Below are positions 21,569 to 30,244 of a stretch of 43,575 nucleotides of DNA, one piece after another; the stretch's first letter is position 1; each line of letters begins with the position of its first letter. The translations under genes were made by a program, and so were the position numbers. The notes below the pieces were generated by a model. That model was not told the DNA's origin. It ran no database searches and saw only the letters and a program-made list of their open reading frames with translations. Origin of the DNA: an uncultured cyanobacterium (GTDB lineage: Bacteria; Cyanobacteriota; Cyanobacteriia; PCC-6307; Cyanobiaceae); NCBI GenBank assembly GCA_903823115.1, contig CAIJRN010000059.1, forward strand, positions 1 through 43,575. Direction: 5' to 3'.

Positions 21569-22519
21569 ATGGCCAATCTCAAGGACATCCGCGACCGCAT
21601 CAGTTCGGTCAAGAACACGCGCAAGATCACTGAGGCCATGCGCCTGGTGGCTGCCGCCAAGGTGCGGCGCGCCCAGGAGCAGGTGCTGCGCAGCCGCCCC
21701 TTCGCCGATCGTCTCGCCCGCGTGCTGCAGAACCTGCAGACCCGCATGGGTTTTGAGGGCGCCGACGCGCCCCTGCTCGCCCAGCGGGACGTGGGCACCA
21801 TCACCCTGTTGTCGGTGACCGGCGACCGGGGCCTTTGCGGCGGTTACAACGCCAACATCATCAAGCGCACCGAGCAGCGCTTCGCCGAACTCAAGGCCCA
21901 GGGCTACGAGGTGGATCTGGTGCTGATGGGCCGCAAGGCGATCACCTATTTCCAGAACCGCGCCTCCCAGTACAAGATCCGCGCCACCTTCACCGGTCTG
22001 GAGCAGGTGCCCACGGCCGATGAGGCCAACGGCATCGCCAATGAGGTGCTGGCCGAGTTCCTCTCCGGCAGCACCGATCGGGTGGAGATCATCTTCACCA
22101 AGTTCATCAACCTGGTGAGCTCCAAGCCTGTTCTGCAGACCTTGCTGCCGCTCGATCCCCAGGGTATTGCCGTTGCGGATGATGAGATCTTCCGGTTGAT
22201 CACCCGCGAAGGACGTCTTGGCGTTGAGGTGTCCAAGCTGGACAACGTCCAGGCGCCGTTGCAGTCTGACTTCCTGTTTGAGCAGGAGCCGGACCTGTTG
22301 CTCAATGCCCTGCTGCCGCTCTATCTGTCCAACCAGCTGCTGCGCTCCCTGCAGGAAGCCGCCGCCAGTGAGCTGGCCAGCCGGATGACAGCCATGAACA
22401 ACGCCAGTGACAACGCCAAGGCCCTGGCCAAGTCGTTGACCCTGGATTACAACAAGGCCCGCCAGGCCGCCATCACCCAGGAAATCCTGGAAGTGGTGGG
22501 TGGTTCCTCGGCGATGTGA
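21569..22519 (+). CDS. atpG: ATP synthase F1 subunit gamma
   Basis: A 316-residue central shaft. N-terminal [20 protein letters not shown] and C-terminal [18 protein letters not shown] form the coiled coil. About residues 195-235 contain an insertion seen in cyanobacteria and chloroplasts that modulates ATP hydrolysis; the chloroplast redox cysteine pair is absent from it, as expected for a cyanobacterium. Last gene of the main atp operon (atpC in cyanobacterial naming). Confidence 0.97.
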   Translation: MANLKDIRDRISSVKNTRKITEAMRLVAAAKVRRAQEQVLRSRPFADRLARVLQNLQTRMGFEGADAPLLAQRDVGTITLLSVTGDRGLCGGYNANIIKRTEQRFAELKAQGYEVDLVLMGRKAITYFQNRASQYKIRATFTGLEQVPTADEANGIANEVLAEFLSGSTDRVEIIFTKFINLVSSKPVLQTLLPLDPQGIAVADDEIFRLITREGRLGVEVSKLDNVQAPLQSDFLFEQEPDLLLNALLPLYLSNQLLRSLQEAAASELASRMTAMNNASDNAKALAKSLTLDYNKARQAAITQEILEVVGGSSAM

Positions 22520-22632
22520 ACCAGCACCCGGTTCCCCTGCCGGGATAACCCAATCCAGGTCGGTGGCTCCTTTGGCCGTCTTCTGGTTTTGCTGGTCTGG
22601 CTTGCTCCTGCTGGTTTCTTGTTGCGGCACAT

Positions 22633-22665
22633 CCCGCAGCCTCGAAGCCGGCGGGGGTTTTTGTT
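22633..22665 (+). terminator. Probable terminator of the atp operon
   Basis: CCCGC (22633-22637) pairs with GCGGG (22651-22655) around an imperfect inner part, followed by GGTTTTTGTTTT. The T-tract is clear but the stem is short, so efficiency is uncertain. About 115 bases downstream of the gamma-subunit stop. Confidence 0.55.
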
Positions 22666-22881
22666 TTCGGCCGATCTGGTCGCGTCAGCGATGCTTCGCT
22701 GCAGGTCAGACACCGCAAGGGCCGGCCAGCTCGGATGGGGCTGCAACCCGTGCCGCAACGTCGCCCGAGTCAACGGCACCCGAGTCAATCTCGCTTCGGT
22801 CCTTGAGCCACTGGTGCATCCAGGATGATCAAGGATCTTCGCCGTGCGCCCCCGCACGGGCGGCCCGTTCACCCGCCGGTC

Positions 22882-23637
22882 ATGGTCCCTTCCGTTCCCC
22901 TTGCGCCCAGCCTGACGCTGCAGCCCCTCTTCCCTCTTGCCCTGGGGATGGTTCAACTGGCGAGCGATCCCCTCGACACGGCTCTGCAGATGCAGGCGAT
23001 CCGCCAGCTGCAGGCTGGGCAGGAGTCCAACCCGGACCCTGGCTGCGCCTGGACCGGCGATCTCAATGGCGTCTGGCAGCTGCAGCGCCATCCGACTTTT
23101 GTGTCATTGATCAAGCTCCTGATGGGCCATGCCGGTGCCTACCTGGAGGGGCTGGGCTTCGAGCGCAGCCGGGTGGCCCTGCATCTCCAGCGCTGCTGGC
23201 CGGTGGTGAGCGAAGCGGGCCAGGTGGTGGGACGCCATCACCATCCCAATGCCCATCTCAGCGCCGTGTATTACCTCAACGGCGACGGCAGCGGCCGCAG
23301 CGGTTGCCTGCGTTTTTTCCCACCGCGCCAGAGCAATGAACTGGTGCCGGGTCTGGCGGTGGGCCACGACGGTCCGATCCGGCCAGAGTCTGCCGCCGCC
23401 GCTCAGTGGAATGCCCCCTGGTTCGATCTGGCGCCCCGGGCGGGCCTGCTGGTGCTGTTTCCGTCCAGCGTTGAGCACGCCGTGCTCGAGAACGACGACC
23501 CGGACGACAGCCGGTTTTCGATCAGCCTGGATCTGGCGCTGACGGCGCCGAAGGCAGCCAATGGCGAGCCGCCGGAATACCTGGCGCCCCATCCGGGGGA
23601 TTGGCAGGAGGTGGAGCTGGGGGCAGAGCTTGGCTGA
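22882..23637 (+). CDS. 2OG-Fe(II) oxygenase superfamily protein
   Basis: A 251-residue protein resembling the TIGR02466-type family of putative 2-oxoglutarate/iron oxygenases, with several members in picocyanobacteria and their phages. Likely jelly-roll landmarks: VVGRHHHPNAHLSAVYYLNG (first histidines of the metal site), LLVLFPSSVEHAV (distal His), and RFSISLDL (Arg for 2OG). Metal ligands are inferred by analogy; the exact triad needs alignment. ATG 22882 (MVPSVPLAPSLTL) is used; an ATG at 22825 would add 19 residues. Substrate unknown. Confidence 0.75.
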   Translation: MVPSVPLAPSLTLQPLFPLALGMVQLASDPLDTALQMQAIRQLQAGQESNPDPGCAWTGDLNGVWQLQRHPTFVSLIKLLMGHAGAYLEGLGFERSRVALHLQRCWPVVSEAGQVVGRHHHPNAHLSAVYYLNGDGSGRSGCLRFFPPRQSNELVPGLAVGHDGPIRPESAAAAQWNAPWFDLAPRAGLLVLFPSSVEHAVLENDDPDDSRFSISLDLALTAPKAANGEPPEYLAPHPGDWQEVELGAELG

Positions 23638-23715
23638 TGACAGCATCCTGAAGCTGGCTCCTGGGGTGGGCGACTGACGCCGTCGCCTCCCGATCGGTCA
23701 CCCCCTTCAGGGAAG

Positions 23716-24069
23716 ATGGAGCCCAACAAAGGCAACTCGGTGACTGAAACCCCCAGCTTCTTGATCACGGCCAGCCTCAAGGGCACCAGCCACGCCTTCC
23801 CCTGCCGCCCCGACCAGACCGTGCTGGCGGCAGCTGAGGCGGCGGGCGTGCCGTTGCCCAGTTCCTGCTGTTCGGGGGTGTGCACCACCTGTGCGGCGAA
23901 ACTGGTGAGCGGCACGGTGCATCAGCCCGATGCCATGGGCGTCAGGGCGGAACTGCGGGAGCAGGGCTATGCGCTCCTGTGCGTGTCCTATCCCCGCAGC
24001 GATCTGGAGCTGCTGGCCGGCCAGGAGGATGCCCTCTACGAAGCCCAGTTCGGCCAGTATCAGAAGTGA
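23716..24069 (+). CDS. [2Fe-2S] plant-type ferredoxin
   Basis: A 117-residue (109 if GTG 23740 is the start) ferredoxin. The cluster ligands are the Cys residues of CCSGVCTTCA and the distal Cys of YALLCVSYP. The C-terminal extension (DLELLAGQEDALYEAQFGQYQK) is not in the main photosynthetic PetF and marks a separate class conserved in cyanobacteria. It should pass electrons at low potential; the partner is unknown. It lies 16 bases before a small conserved gene and the DUF3326 gene, and 78 bases after the oxygenase-like gene. Confidence 0.93.
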   Translation: MEPNKGNSVTETPSFLITASLKGTSHAFPCRPDQTVLAAAEAAGVPLPSSCCSGVCTTCAAKLVSGTVHQPDAMGVRAELREQGYALLCVSYPRSDLELLAGQEDALYEAQFGQYQK

Positions 24070-24085
24070 GGCGGAAGTGGAGGAG

Positions 24086-24376
24086 ATGGCGGTGCTGAGC
24101 CCCGGGTCTGCCGAGTCCGATCGGGCGAACGATCCGCTCTCGATGGTGATGGTGCCCTTTTGTTTCTGGCTGCCTCGCCCCGTCGGCGTTTCCCCGCCGG
24201 GCGATTCAGCCACTCCCTCCGCCTTGCTCAGCGCCATCGGTGCCCATCTGTCCAGCCTGGGCTGGCCCGAGGCCGAACCGCTTCGTTGGGCGATCACCGC
24301 CGTGGATCCGATCCAGGGCCTGCAGGTTGAGGGGCTGGCGATCCGTGATCAACAGGCGCCTCTGGGGCGCCGATGA
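24086..24376 (+). CDS. Small conserved cyanobacterial protein
   Basis: A 96-residue protein from ATG 24086, preceded by a strong GGAG ribosome site. MVPFCFWLP, LRWAITAVDP and LQVEGLAIRD look like beta-strands of a compact domain. I do not know a function. It lies between ferredoxin and the DUF3326 gene and overlaps the latter by four bases (ATGA), which argues that it is real and co-translated. Confidence 0.72.
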   Translation: MAVLSPGSAESDRANDPLSMVMVPFCFWLPRPVGVSPPGDSATPSALLSAIGAHLSSLGWPEAEPLRWAITAVDPIQGLQVEGLAIRDQQAPLGRR

Positions 24377-25569
24377 GTGACACCCCTGCGCTGCCCACCC
24401 TGCTGGTGATCCCCACCGGCATCGGCTGCCAGCAGGGCGGCTACGCCGGCGATGGCCTGCCGGCAGCCAGGCTGCTCGCGGCGGCCAGCGGCTGCCTGAT
24501 CACCCATCCCAATGTGATGAACGGCGCCTCCCTCTACTGGAGCGATCGCCGCATCCACTACGTGGAGGGCTGGGCCCTGGATCGCTTCGCGGCGGGCGCG
24601 CTGGCCCTAGCGCCTGTGGCCGCTCGGCGCGTCGGCCTGCTGCTGGATGCGGGCATTGAGCCGGAGCTGCGCGCCCGCCAGATTCAGGCGGCCGAGGCCT
24701 GCCGCGCCACCTTGGGCCTGGCGATCGGCCCGGTGCTGACCACCGAGGTTCCCCTGGGGGTGGGCCTGAATCTGGGCCCCAGCGGCACCAGCTGGGGAAC
24801 CCTGGAGCATCCCGATGCTCTGCTGCGCGCCGGCGAGCAGCTGGTGGCGGCAGGCGCCACCGCCATCGCCGTGGTGGCCCGTTTCCCCGAAGACCCCGAA
24901 AGCGAGGCGTTGGCGGCCTATCGCGCCGGATCTGGGGTGGATGCTCTGGCTGGAGCCGAAGCGGTGATCAGCCACCTGCTGGTGCGCCACCTGGGCATCC
25001 CCTGTGCCCATGCGCCGGCCCTGGCGCCGTTGCCCCTGGATCCGGATCTCGATCCCCGCGCCGCGGCCGAGGAACTGGGACACACCTTTCTGCCCTGCGT
25101 GCTGGTGGGCCTGAGCCGGGCACCGGATCTGGTGCCGCTGGGCGCTGGGTTCGCTCCTGGCGCGGCGGCGACGGGTCGGCTGGCCCAGCCCAGAGGGTAC
25201 CGGTCAAGTCCGCAGTCGAACGGAGCAGGCTTTCTGCAGAGCGGAACCCTGCTGAGCGCCTCCGCCCTCGGGGCTGTGGTGGCCCCAGCGGGGGCCCTCG
25301 GCGGTGAGGCCGTGCTGGCCTGCGCCGAACGGGGCGTACCCGTGATCGCGGTGCATAACCCTTGTTTGCTGCACGTCAGTGGCGAAGCCCTGGGCCTGGA
25401 GGTGCTGCCGGCGGCGAGCTATGCCGAGGCCGCCGGCTTGGTGCTGGCGTTGCGCGAGGGGATCGATCCGGCGGTGTTGCAGAGGCCGATTCCGGCCCTG
25501 GCCGAACTGTCACAGGCTTCAGCAGGCCTCAGCGCCCCAGCAGGGCCCACTGCACCAGCGGCAGGGTGA
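24373..25569 (+). CDS. DUF3326 domain protein
   Basis: A 398-residue protein matching the DUF3326 family known from cyanobacteria and plants. It starts with TLLVIPTGIGCQQGGYAGDG and contains LITHPNVMNGASLYWSDRR and GIPVIAVHNPC-like segments. The biochemical role is not established. About residues 256-294 (bases 25140-25255) seem to be an insertion, GFAPGAAATGRLAQPRG onward, relative to other members. Coupled to the upstream gene by ATGA. Its last 41 bases overlap the 3' end of the convergent transporter gene. Confidence 0.88.
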   Translation: MSDTPALPTLLVIPTGIGCQQGGYAGDGLPAARLLAAASGCLITHPNVMNGASLYWSDRRIHYVEGWALDRFAAGALALAPVAARRVGLLLDAGIEPELRARQIQAAEACRATLGLAIGPVLTTEVPLGVGLNLGPSGTSWGTLEHPDALLRAGEQLVAAGATAIAVVARFPEDPESEALAAYRAGSGVDALAGAEAVISHLLVRHLGIPCAHAPALAPLPLDPDLDPRAAAEELGHTFLPCVLVGLSRAPDLVPLGAGFAPGAAATGRLAQPRGYRSSPQSNGAGFLQSGTLLSASALGAVVAPAGALGGEAVLACAERGVPVIAVHNPCLLHVSGEALGLEVLPAASYAEAAGLVLALREGIDPAVLQRPIPALAELSQASAGLSAPAGPTAPAAG

Positions 25570-26482
25570 GAAAGGAGGCGGCGGTACTGAACAGGATCGC
25601 CAGGGCGAGTTGCTCTCCGTTCAGCCCGGCACGCTCGGCGATCACCAGCGTGAGCAACTGGCTCGGCATCGCCCCCTCCATCACCACCGCCTCCAGATAG
25701 GGCGGCGCCAGCTGCACCCAGCGTGCGATCACCAGGATCAGCAGCGGCGAGATCAGCAGCTTCAAGGTGGCAGCGAGCAGCAGGGGAGCTGGACGCGTCA
25801 GGGCCGTGAAGCGCAGGCCCAATCCCAGGCTCAGCATCATCAGGCCTGAGACAGCCTGGCCCAGCAGGTTGGAGGCCTGCAGCAGGAAGCCGGGCACCGC
25901 CAGCCCACTGCTGCGCCAGAGCAGGCCGATCAGCAGGGCCCACAGCGCCGGCATCTGCACTATGGCGCGGATCATCCGCCGGGCCAGGGCCAAGGGCCCA
26001 TCGGCTGCAGATGGGGCGGGATCAGCGGCGGCGGCATAGCGGGCGCCGGTGCTCAGCCCCACACTCAGGTTCAAGGGCGTGGTGGTCACCTCACACAGCA
26101 CCGCCACCTTGGCCGCCTGCAGCCCCAGGGCTGGAAACAGGCCCTGCAGCAATGGCAGGCCCAGGTAGGTGACGTTGCCAAAACTGCTGGCCAGCACCAG
26201 GGTGCCCTTTTGCTTCGGCGCCAGGGGCAGGAGGCTGAACACGGCCATCGCCAGCCCCAGGGTGGCCAGCGTCCCCAGCAACATCGTCAGCGGGATGCGC
26301 CACAGCTCGTCACCCGATGGCACCTGCACCGTCACGCGAAACACCAGGGCGGGCAGCAGCACCTGCAGCACCAACAGCCCGATGATCCGGCGGGCCGTGG
26401 CGCTGTCGGTCTCGCCCAGCGACAGGCGCAACAGCGCGCCGATGCCGATGATCAGCGCCAGGGAGAGAAAGACGGATGTCAT
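25529..26482 (-). CDS. AEC-family transporter (auxin efflux carrier/malonate permease type)
   Basis: A 317-residue membrane protein with about ten spans in two inverted halves, as in AEC/BART carriers. Typical features are RRIIGLLVLQVLLPALVFR, ASSFGNVTYLGLPLLQGLFP and EGAMPSQLLTLVIAERAGL. Known members export or import organic acids or auxin; the substrate here cannot be told. ATG 26482 is preferred to a TTG two codons upstream. Overlaps the convergent DUF3326 gene by 41 bases. Confidence 0.9.
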   Translation of the reverse strand: MTSVFLSLALIIGIGALLRLSLGETDSATARRIIGLLVLQVLLPALVFRVTVQVPSGDELWRIPLTMLLGTLATLGLAMAVFSLLPLAPKQKGTLVLASSFGNVTYLGLPLLQGLFPALGLQAAKVAVLCEVTTTPLNLSVGLSTGARYAAAADPAPSAADGPLALARRMIRAIVQMPALWALLIGLLWRSSGLAVPGFLLQASNLLGQAVSGLMMLSLGLGLRFTALTRPAPLLLAATLKLLISPLLILVIARWVQLAPPYLEAVVMEGAMPSQLLTLVIAERAGLNGEQLALAILFSTAASFLTLPLVQWALLGR

Positions 26483-26579
26483 GGGCAACCTTGCGGCGAC
26501 AACGCCGCCCTGGGGCCCGGGTCCTGGGCAATCTCCCCATCGTGCCCCCTCGAGGCAGGCCTCTGGTCAGGACCAGAAC

Positions 26580-27692
26580 TCAGCGCAGGCAGGCCATCGG
26601 ATGCCTGGGCGCCACCCCCAGCGCCTTGGCCACCCCTGGATGGCAGACGGAGCCGTCCACCGTGTTGAGGCCGGAGAGCAGCTCGGGCCGGTCGGTGACG
26701 GCTTCGATCAGGCCGCGGCCGGCCATGCCGACGATGTAGGGCAGGGTGACGCTGACCAGGGCCTCGGTGGAGGTGAAGGGCACGGCGCCGGGCATGTTGC
26801 CCACGGCGTAGTGCTGCACCCCGTGGATCGTCACCACAGGATCGGTGTGGGTGGTTTCGCGGCTGGTGGCGATGCAGCCCCCCTGATCGATCGCCACATC
26901 GACGATCACCGAGCCCGGTCGCATCCGCTGCACCAGGTCCTCCTCCACCAGCACCGGCGCCCGACCGCCGGGCAGCAGCACCGCGCCGATCAGCAGATCG
27001 GCCTCCGGCACCAGCCGCTCGATCAGGCCGCGGCTGCTGACCAGGCTGGTCATGCGGCCGCGGCGATCCGATTCCAGCCCCCGCAGGCGCTGAGGAGAGC
27101 GATCCAGCAGGAACACCTCCGCATCCATGGCGGCGGCGATGCGGGCCGCATTCCAGCCGACGGTGCCGGCCCCCAGCACCACCACCCGGGCCGGCCGCAC
27201 GCCGGTGCAGCCCCCCATCAGCACGCCGCGGCCGCCATGGGGCTTCTCCAGCAGATGGGCTCCCACCTGGGCCGCCAGACGGCCGGCCACCTCGCTCATC
27301 GGTGCCAGCAACGGCAGGCTGCCATCCTCCAGTTGCACCGTTTCGTAGGCCAGAGCGGTGGTGCCCGCCTCCAGCAGCGCCCGTCCCACCTCGGGATAGG
27401 CGGCCAGGTGCAGGTAGGTGAACAGCACCAGATCGGGGCGCAGAAAGTCGAACTCCTCGGGTTGGGGTTCCTTCACCTTCACCACCAGATGGCAGGCCCA
27501 GGCCTCCTGGCGATCGACGATGCGGGCGCCGCAGGCCCGGTAGTCGTCGTCGCGGATGCCGGCTCCGAGGCCCGCCCCTGCCTGGATCCGCACCTCCATC
27601 CCCTGGGAGACGAGCTCCCGCACCCCATCGGGGGTGAGGGCCACCCGCTGTTCGTCGCGTTTGATCTCGGTGGGGACCCCGATGCTGGCCAT
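26580..27692 (-). CDS. ald: Alanine dehydrogenase
   Basis: Interconverts L-alanine and pyruvate plus ammonia with NAD. The 370-residue length equals that of known Ald proteins when ATG 27692 is used (MASIGVPTEIKRDEQRVALT); ATG 27731 would add 13 residues. Motifs: KVKEPQ with the catalytic lysine, LFTYLHLAAY (catalytic His), VVVLGAGTVGWNAARIAAAM (NAD Rossmann fold), HYAVGNMPGAVPFTST. It follows nadE on the same strand by 91 bases but is probably an independent unit. Confidence 0.96.
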   Translation of the reverse strand: MASIGVPTEIKRDEQRVALTPDGVRELVSQGMEVRIQAGAGLGAGIRDDDYRACGARIVDRQEAWACHLVVKVKEPQPEEFDFLRPDLVLFTYLHLAAYPEVGRALLEAGTTALAYETVQLEDGSLPLLAPMSEVAGRLAAQVGAHLLEKPHGGRGVLMGGCTGVRPARVVVLGAGTVGWNAARIAAAMDAEVFLLDRSPQRLRGLESDRRGRMTSLVSSRGLIERLVPEADLLIGAVLLPGGRAPVLVEEDLVQRMRPGSVIVDVAIDQGGCIATSRETTHTDPVVTIHGVQHYAVGNMPGAVPFTSTEALVSVTLPYIVGMAGRGLIEAVTDRPELLSGLNTVDGSVCHPGVAKALGVAPRHPMACLR

Positions 27693-27783
27693 GGGGGATG
27701 CCAGGGGTGTGCTCTGGCCCATAACTGCCATGACCGGAGGGGAGCTGGAGCGTGGCAGTCAACCCTAGGTGCCGCCGGGGGTT

Positions 27784-29649
27784 TCAGGCCGCCGCAATCG
27801 GCATCCGCCACCCCCCCCCGAAGGAGCGGCTGCTCACCTTCAGCACCGGTGCCGCCTGCCGGCGTTTGAATTCGGAGCGGCGCAGCAGTTGGTAGACCCG
27901 CTGGGCCAGATCGGGGTCGCTGCCGCCGGCGATCAGGTGTTCCGGGCTGGCCAGCCCTTCGATATAGGACTTCAGCAGCGGATCGAGCACGTTGTAATCA
28001 GGCAGCGAATCACTGTCTTTTTGTTCGGGCCGCAGCTCGGCGCTGGGGGGTTTGTGGCGGATGGCGGCTCCGATCAGTTCTCCTTGGGCTGGTAGTCCCA
28101 GTTCGGTTCGGCAAGGCTCGGATTCGGGACTGTCGATCCAGTCGCAGAGCCCAAAGACGGTGGTCTTGTAGAGATCGCCGATCGCCGCCAGGCCACCGTT
28201 CATGTCGCCGTAGAGGGTGCAGTAGCCCACGGCCAGCTCCGATTTGTTGCCGGTGGAGAGCAGCAGCTTGCCTTGCTGGTTGGCCAGCGCCATCAGCAGG
28301 GTGCCGCGGATGCGCGATTGCAGATTCTCCGCCGTCACGCCGGTTGGTGCGGCGCCCAGGGCCGGGGTGAGGGCTCGATCGAAGCTCTGCATCAGGTCCT
28401 CGATCGGAACGGTGTGCAGGCCCAGCCGCAGGCGATCGGCCAGGGCCTGGGCATCGTCCAGGGATCCCGTTGAACTCCAGGGCGAGGGCATCCGCAGCGC
28501 CGTCACGTTCCTGGCGCCAAAGGCGGCGCTGGCGATCACCACCACCAGGGCTGAATCGATGCCGCCGCTCAGGCCCAGCAAGGCACCGCTGAAGCCGCAC
28601 TTGCGGGCGTAATCGCGCACTCCCAGCACCAGGGCCCGCAGCATCTGCTCCTGTTCGCCTGGCACCGCTGATGCGGTTGCGGTGTTGGATCCGGCAGCGA
28701 ACGTCGCCGTTTTGTTTCCTGCTGAGAGAAGGCCGCTGGCTTCAGGTTCCAGGGCTGAAGTCTCACCGTTGTGAGCCGCACGTTCGTGCTCGCGTTGCGC
28801 CGTTGCCCCAGGGCTGCTCACGTCCCGCGCCCGCTGAAGATCCAGTTCCACACAGCCCAGGCGCGGCTGCTCCGTATCCCAGAGCGTCAGCTGTTCGCGG
28901 CCGCAGGCTCCCTGCCAGAGGGGCTGGCCATCGCCAGCGACGATGAAGCTGGCGCCATCGAACACCAGCTCGTCGTTGCCGCCCACCTGGTTCACATAGA
29001 GCACCGGGGCGGCCACCCTGGCGGCGGCCCTGGCGGCCAACTGATGCCGCAGCTGCAGCTTGCCGCGGCCAAAGGGGGAGGCCGAGAGATTGAGCAGCAG
29101 ATCGACCCCCGACGCCGCCAGCTCAGCGATCGGATCCACCCCCGCCAGGCGCTGCTGCTGCAGCTCCTGCTCCACCCACAGGTCTTCGCAGATGCTCAGA
29201 CCCAGCCGCCACAGCCGATCGCCCTGCTTCCATTCCAGTACGGCCCCACCTTGCCCCGGCAGGAAGTAGCGCGTCTCATCAAACACGTCGTAGCTGGGCA
29301 GCAGCCGCTTATGGGCCACCACCTGCCAGCCGCCATCCCGCACCAGGGCCAGGGCATTCCAGAGCTCGGGGGTCTGCTGCGTGCCCGGCACCGGATCGGC
29401 CATACCCACCAGCACCCCAATCCCTGGCGGCAGGGAGCGGGCCAGTCGGTCGAGCTGCGGCTGTTGCTGCTGCACCAAGGCCGGCCTCAGCAGCAGATCC
29501 CGCGGCGGATAGCCCCACAGCGACAGCTCCGGCGTCAGCACCAGATCGGCTCCGGCCTTGGCGGCCTGAATGCTGGCGGCCAGGATCCGCTCGCCATTGC
29601 CCTCCAGATCACCGATCAGGGGGTTGAGCTGGGCGAGGGCGATGCGCAT
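27784..29649 (-). CDS. nadE: Glutamine-dependent NAD+ synthetase
   Basis: A 621-residue two-domain enzyme that amidates nicotinic acid adenine dinucleotide to NAD+. The N-terminal nitrilase-type amidotransferase has Glu41 (LTPELSLWGYPPRD), Lys in HKRLLPSYDVFDE and Cys154 (GLSICEDLW). The C-terminal synthetase has the PP-loop LLGLSGGIDSALVV, and STGNKSELAVGYCTLYGDMNGG. About residues 275-335 are an unusual low-complexity insert at the domain junction, so the protein is longer than its relatives. The ATG overlaps the nadD stop (TGATG). Confidence 0.96.
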   Translation of the reverse strand: MRIALAQLNPLIGDLEGNGERILAASIQAAKAGADLVLTPELSLWGYPPRDLLLRPALVQQQQPQLDRLARSLPPGIGVLVGMADPVPGTQQTPELWNALALVRDGGWQVVAHKRLLPSYDVFDETRYFLPGQGGAVLEWKQGDRLWRLGLSICEDLWVEQELQQQRLAGVDPIAELAASGVDLLLNLSASPFGRGKLQLRHQLAARAAARVAAPVLYVNQVGGNDELVFDGASFIVAGDGQPLWQGACGREQLTLWDTEQPRLGCVELDLQRARDVSSPGATAQREHERAAHNGETSALEPEASGLLSAGNKTATFAAGSNTATASAVPGEQEQMLRALVLGVRDYARKCGFSGALLGLSGGIDSALVVVIASAAFGARNVTALRMPSPWSSTGSLDDAQALADRLRLGLHTVPIEDLMQSFDRALTPALGAAPTGVTAENLQSRIRGTLLMALANQQGKLLLSTGNKSELAVGYCTLYGDMNGGLAAIGDLYKTTVFGLCDWIDSPESEPCRTELGLPAQGELIGAAIRHKPPSAELRPEQKDSDSLPDYNVLDPLLKSYIEGLASPEHLIAGGSDPDLAQRVYQLLRRSEFKRRQAAPVLKVSSRSFGGGWRMPIAAA

Positions 29650-30236
29650 CAGGGCGTCAGCAATCCGTAGGGATCATGGCGGCGCAGCAGGGGCCAGAGT
29701 TCTTCGGGCACCTGCTGCGGATCGGGGCGGGCCCTGATGCCGGAGCTGGCGCTGGCGGGCACCTGCAGCGTCAGACGCTCCGGCCGTGCCCCCAGAGCCC
29801 GCAGTCGCTCCAGCTGTTCCGGCGCCAGCTGCCAGCCCTGCCGGGGCGCGATCGCCAGGCGGCACCCCGGCAGCCATTCGGCTGCTCGGCGCCAGCGCGG
29901 CAGCTGCTCCACCAGATCGCTGCCGATCACGAACACCGGTTCGGCCTGCGGCCAGCGCCTGCGAACCCGCTCCAGGGTCTCGATCGTCCAGGGGCTGCTG
30001 AGCTCCTGCTCCAGGCTCAGCCTGGGATCGCCGATCGACTCCACCAAGGCTGCCAGCAGGGCGGTGCGCAGCGCCAGGGGTGCCGTGTGTTGCTTGAGGG
30101 GGTTGTCGCTGGCCCAGGTGGCCACCTGGGGGTAGTGCGTCAGCAGCCCCTCCAGCAGCGCCCGATGGCCGTGGGTGGGGGGATCGGCGCTGGTGCCGAA
30201 CAGGGCGATGGCGGTTGGCGGGGCGGAGAGCGTCAC
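29649..30236 (-). CDS. nadD: Nicotinate mononucleotide adenylyltransferase
   Basis: Joins NaMN and ATP to NaAD, the step just before NadE; the two genes overlap by one base, so consecutive enzymes are translationally coupled. 195 residues, starting at GTG 30236. Nucleotidyltransferase motif FGTSADPPTHGHRALLE (variant of GGTFDPxHxGH) and C-terminal SSGIRARPDPQQVPE (ISSTxIR type). ASDNPLKQH forms the nucleotide-binding loop. Stands eight bases after the GTPase stop. Confidence 0.94.
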   Translation of the reverse strand: MTLSAPPTAIALFGTSADPPTHGHRALLEGLLTHYPQVATWASDNPLKQHTAPLALRTALLAALVESIGDPRLSLEQELSSPWTIETLERVRRRWPQAEPVFVIGSDLVEQLPRWRRAAEWLPGCRLAIAPRQGWQLAPEQLERLRALGARPERLTLQVPASASSGIRARPDPQQVPEELWPLLRRHDPYGLLTP

Positions 30237-30244
30237 AGGGTGTT

